The notes under the pieces were generated by a model that worked only from the letters and a program-made list of their open reading frames with translations, did not search any database and was not told the origin of the DNA. The position numbers and the translations under genes were made by a program. Below, piece by piece: positions 33,568-34,267 of a DNA stretch of 34,267 bases. Position 1 is the first letter of the stretch, and each line of letters begins with the position of its first letter. The stretch is from Gemmiger gallinarum (GTDB lineage: Bacteria; Bacillota; Clostridia; Oscillospirales; Ruminococcaceae): assembly GCF_014982805.1 (NCBI RefSeq), contig NZ_JADCKC010000005.1, positions 1-34,267 of the forward strand. Reading direction: 5' to 3'.

Positions 33568-34267
33568 ATGACAAAGGAAGAACGTCTGAAGCTGCAGATC
33601 GCAGCCTGCAAGGTGCGTATGGGCGTGATTGAATCCACCCACGGTGCCAAAGCCGGGCACCCCGGCGGCAGCCTGTCCGCCGCCGATATGTTTACTTACC
33701 TTTATAATAAGGAAATGCGCGTCGACCCAACCAACCCGAAATGGGAGGACCGGGACCGGTTCGTGCTCTCCAAGGGACATACCGCGCCGGGGCTGTACAG
33801 CGCGCTGGCCTACCGGGGATTTTTCCCGGTGGAGGACCTGCCCACCCTGCGTCACATTGACAGCTATCTGCAGGGCCACCCCAATATGAACACGGTGCCC
33901 GGTGTGGATATGTCCACTGGCAGCCTGGGCCAGGGCATCTCCTGTGCGGCAGGCATGGCCAAAGCCGCCAAGTACCTGCACAAGGATGATGTGCGTGTGT
34001 ATGCTCTCCTGGGCGATGGCGAGATCGAGGAGGGGGAAGTGTGGGAAGCGTTCCTCTTCGCCGCCAAGTACAAACTGGACAATCTCTGTGTCATTATTGA
34101 CCTGAACGGGCTGCAGATCGACGGCCCCACCAGCGAAGTCATGCCCACCGACCCGGTGGATGCCAAGATGCGGGACTTCGGGTTCCGTACCGTCACCATT
34201 GACGGTCACGACTTCGCCCAAATCGAAGATGCGTTCCAGTATTTCCACACCCAGACAGGCGCCCCCA
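33568..34267 (+). CDS. tkt: Transketolase N-terminal subunit, partial (right copy)
   Basis: 233 residues visible, cut by the window end, with the same TPP motifs as the left copy (GHPGGSLSAAD, GDGEIEEGEVWEA...DLNG). It starts one base after the transaldolase stop. Against the left copy, the first ~80 bases carry one change, the middle carries many silent and some coding changes (for example SCAAGMAK here against SAAAGMAK), and the last 127 bases are identical. The C-terminal subunit gene should follow outside the window. Confidence 0.93.
   Translation, partial: MTKEERLKLQIAACKVRMGVIESTHGAKAGHPGGSLSAADMFTYLYNKEMRVDPTNPKWEDRDRFVLSKGHTAPGLYSALAYRGFFPVEDLPTLRHIDSYLQGHPNMNTVPGVDMSTGSLGQGISCAAGMAKAAKYLHKDDVRVYALLGDGEIEEGEVWEAFLFAAKYKLDNLCVIIDLNGLQIDGPTSEVMPTDPVDAKMRDFGFRTVTIDGHDFAQIEDAFQYFHTQTGAP

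Larger units (their letters stand above)
32907..34267 (+). repeat. Right arm of the tal-tkt inverted repeat
   Basis: Partner of 1-1361. Homology begins exactly at the transaldolase ATG and runs to the end of the window. The last 127 bases (34141-34267) are an exact reverse complement of 1-127. Confidence 0.95.

Noticed and set aside
1-34267. Terminal inverted repeats as the ends of a linear replicon or transposon.
   Set aside because: The repeat lies inside a coding gene and matches exactly 127 bases before diverging; an assembly-graph break explains it better, and no replication or transposase gene is present.
1-34267. CRISPR arrays, tRNA or rRNA genes, complete insertion sequences.
   Set aside because: No regularly spaced repeats, cloverleaf-like sequence, rRNA signature or transposase frame was found by eye.

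Overview
The window reads as a pentose and xylo-oligosaccharide utilisation locus of a gut-type Clostridia (Bacillota), plausibly Oscillospiraceae. That placement is inferred from GC-rich housekeeping-like genes, strong Shine-Dalgarno sites, the YesMN/LplB/YtcP-type sensing and import genes, and remnants of a Clostridiales integrative conjugative element. No rRNA, tRNA or CRISPR was seen.

Layout. (1) 1-5156, minus strand: an operon xylB - DUF4867 - L-fucose/L-arabinose isomerase-family enzyme - transaldolase - transketolase N-subunit. It is read from a near-consensus promoter, with a 9-bp operator dyad just downstream. (2) 5221-7339, plus strand: the divergent ROK (XylR-type) regulator followed by a cupin-AraC regulator. 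(3) 7416-12483, minus strand: an operon of SGNH esterase - GH3 beta-xylosidase - cysteine desulfurase. (4) 13044-15798, plus strand: GH8 exo-oligoxylanase and GH51 arabinofuranosidase. (5) 15864-20113: a YesL-like membrane protein (minus strand) and a YesM/YesN two-component system (plus strand). (6) 20342-25823, plus strand: a lipoprotein binding protein, two permeases and a GH43 beta-xylosidase, with strong terminators between transcription units. (7) 26056 to about 30250: wreckage of a conjugative element. It holds virB4, virB6, amidoligase and cytosine-methyltransferase fragments, a PrgI gene, a RelE/ParE toxin-antitoxin pair, a GrpB-cytidine deaminase fusion and a truncated chloramphenicol acetyltransferase. 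(8) 30350-34267: a PocR-AraC regulator diverging from an FGGY pentulose kinase - transaldolase - transketolase N-subunit operon.

How it works (inference). Xylo-oligosaccharides are sensed by the YesMN-type system and imported through the lipoprotein-dependent ABC transporter, which has no ATPase gene here. They are hydrolysed inside the cell: GH8 at the reducing end, GH3 and GH43 as xylosidases, GH51 for arabinose side chains and SGNH for acetyl groups. No glycosidase has a visible signal peptide. Free pentose is isomerised, phosphorylated and passed to transaldolase/transketolase. The two tal-tkt modules, at opposite ends and in opposite orientation, are near-identical.

The first and last 127 bases are exact reverse complements, and identity stops at base 128. 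This looks like a contig cut at a de Bruijn graph repeat node of k=127, so both ends are probably assembly breakpoints. The most interesting biology is the isomerase + DUF4867 pentose module (DUF4867 looks like a cupin), the cysteine desulfurase inside a xylan operon, the promoter/operator architecture, and the resistance-like GrpB-deaminase/cat' cluster in the decayed element.
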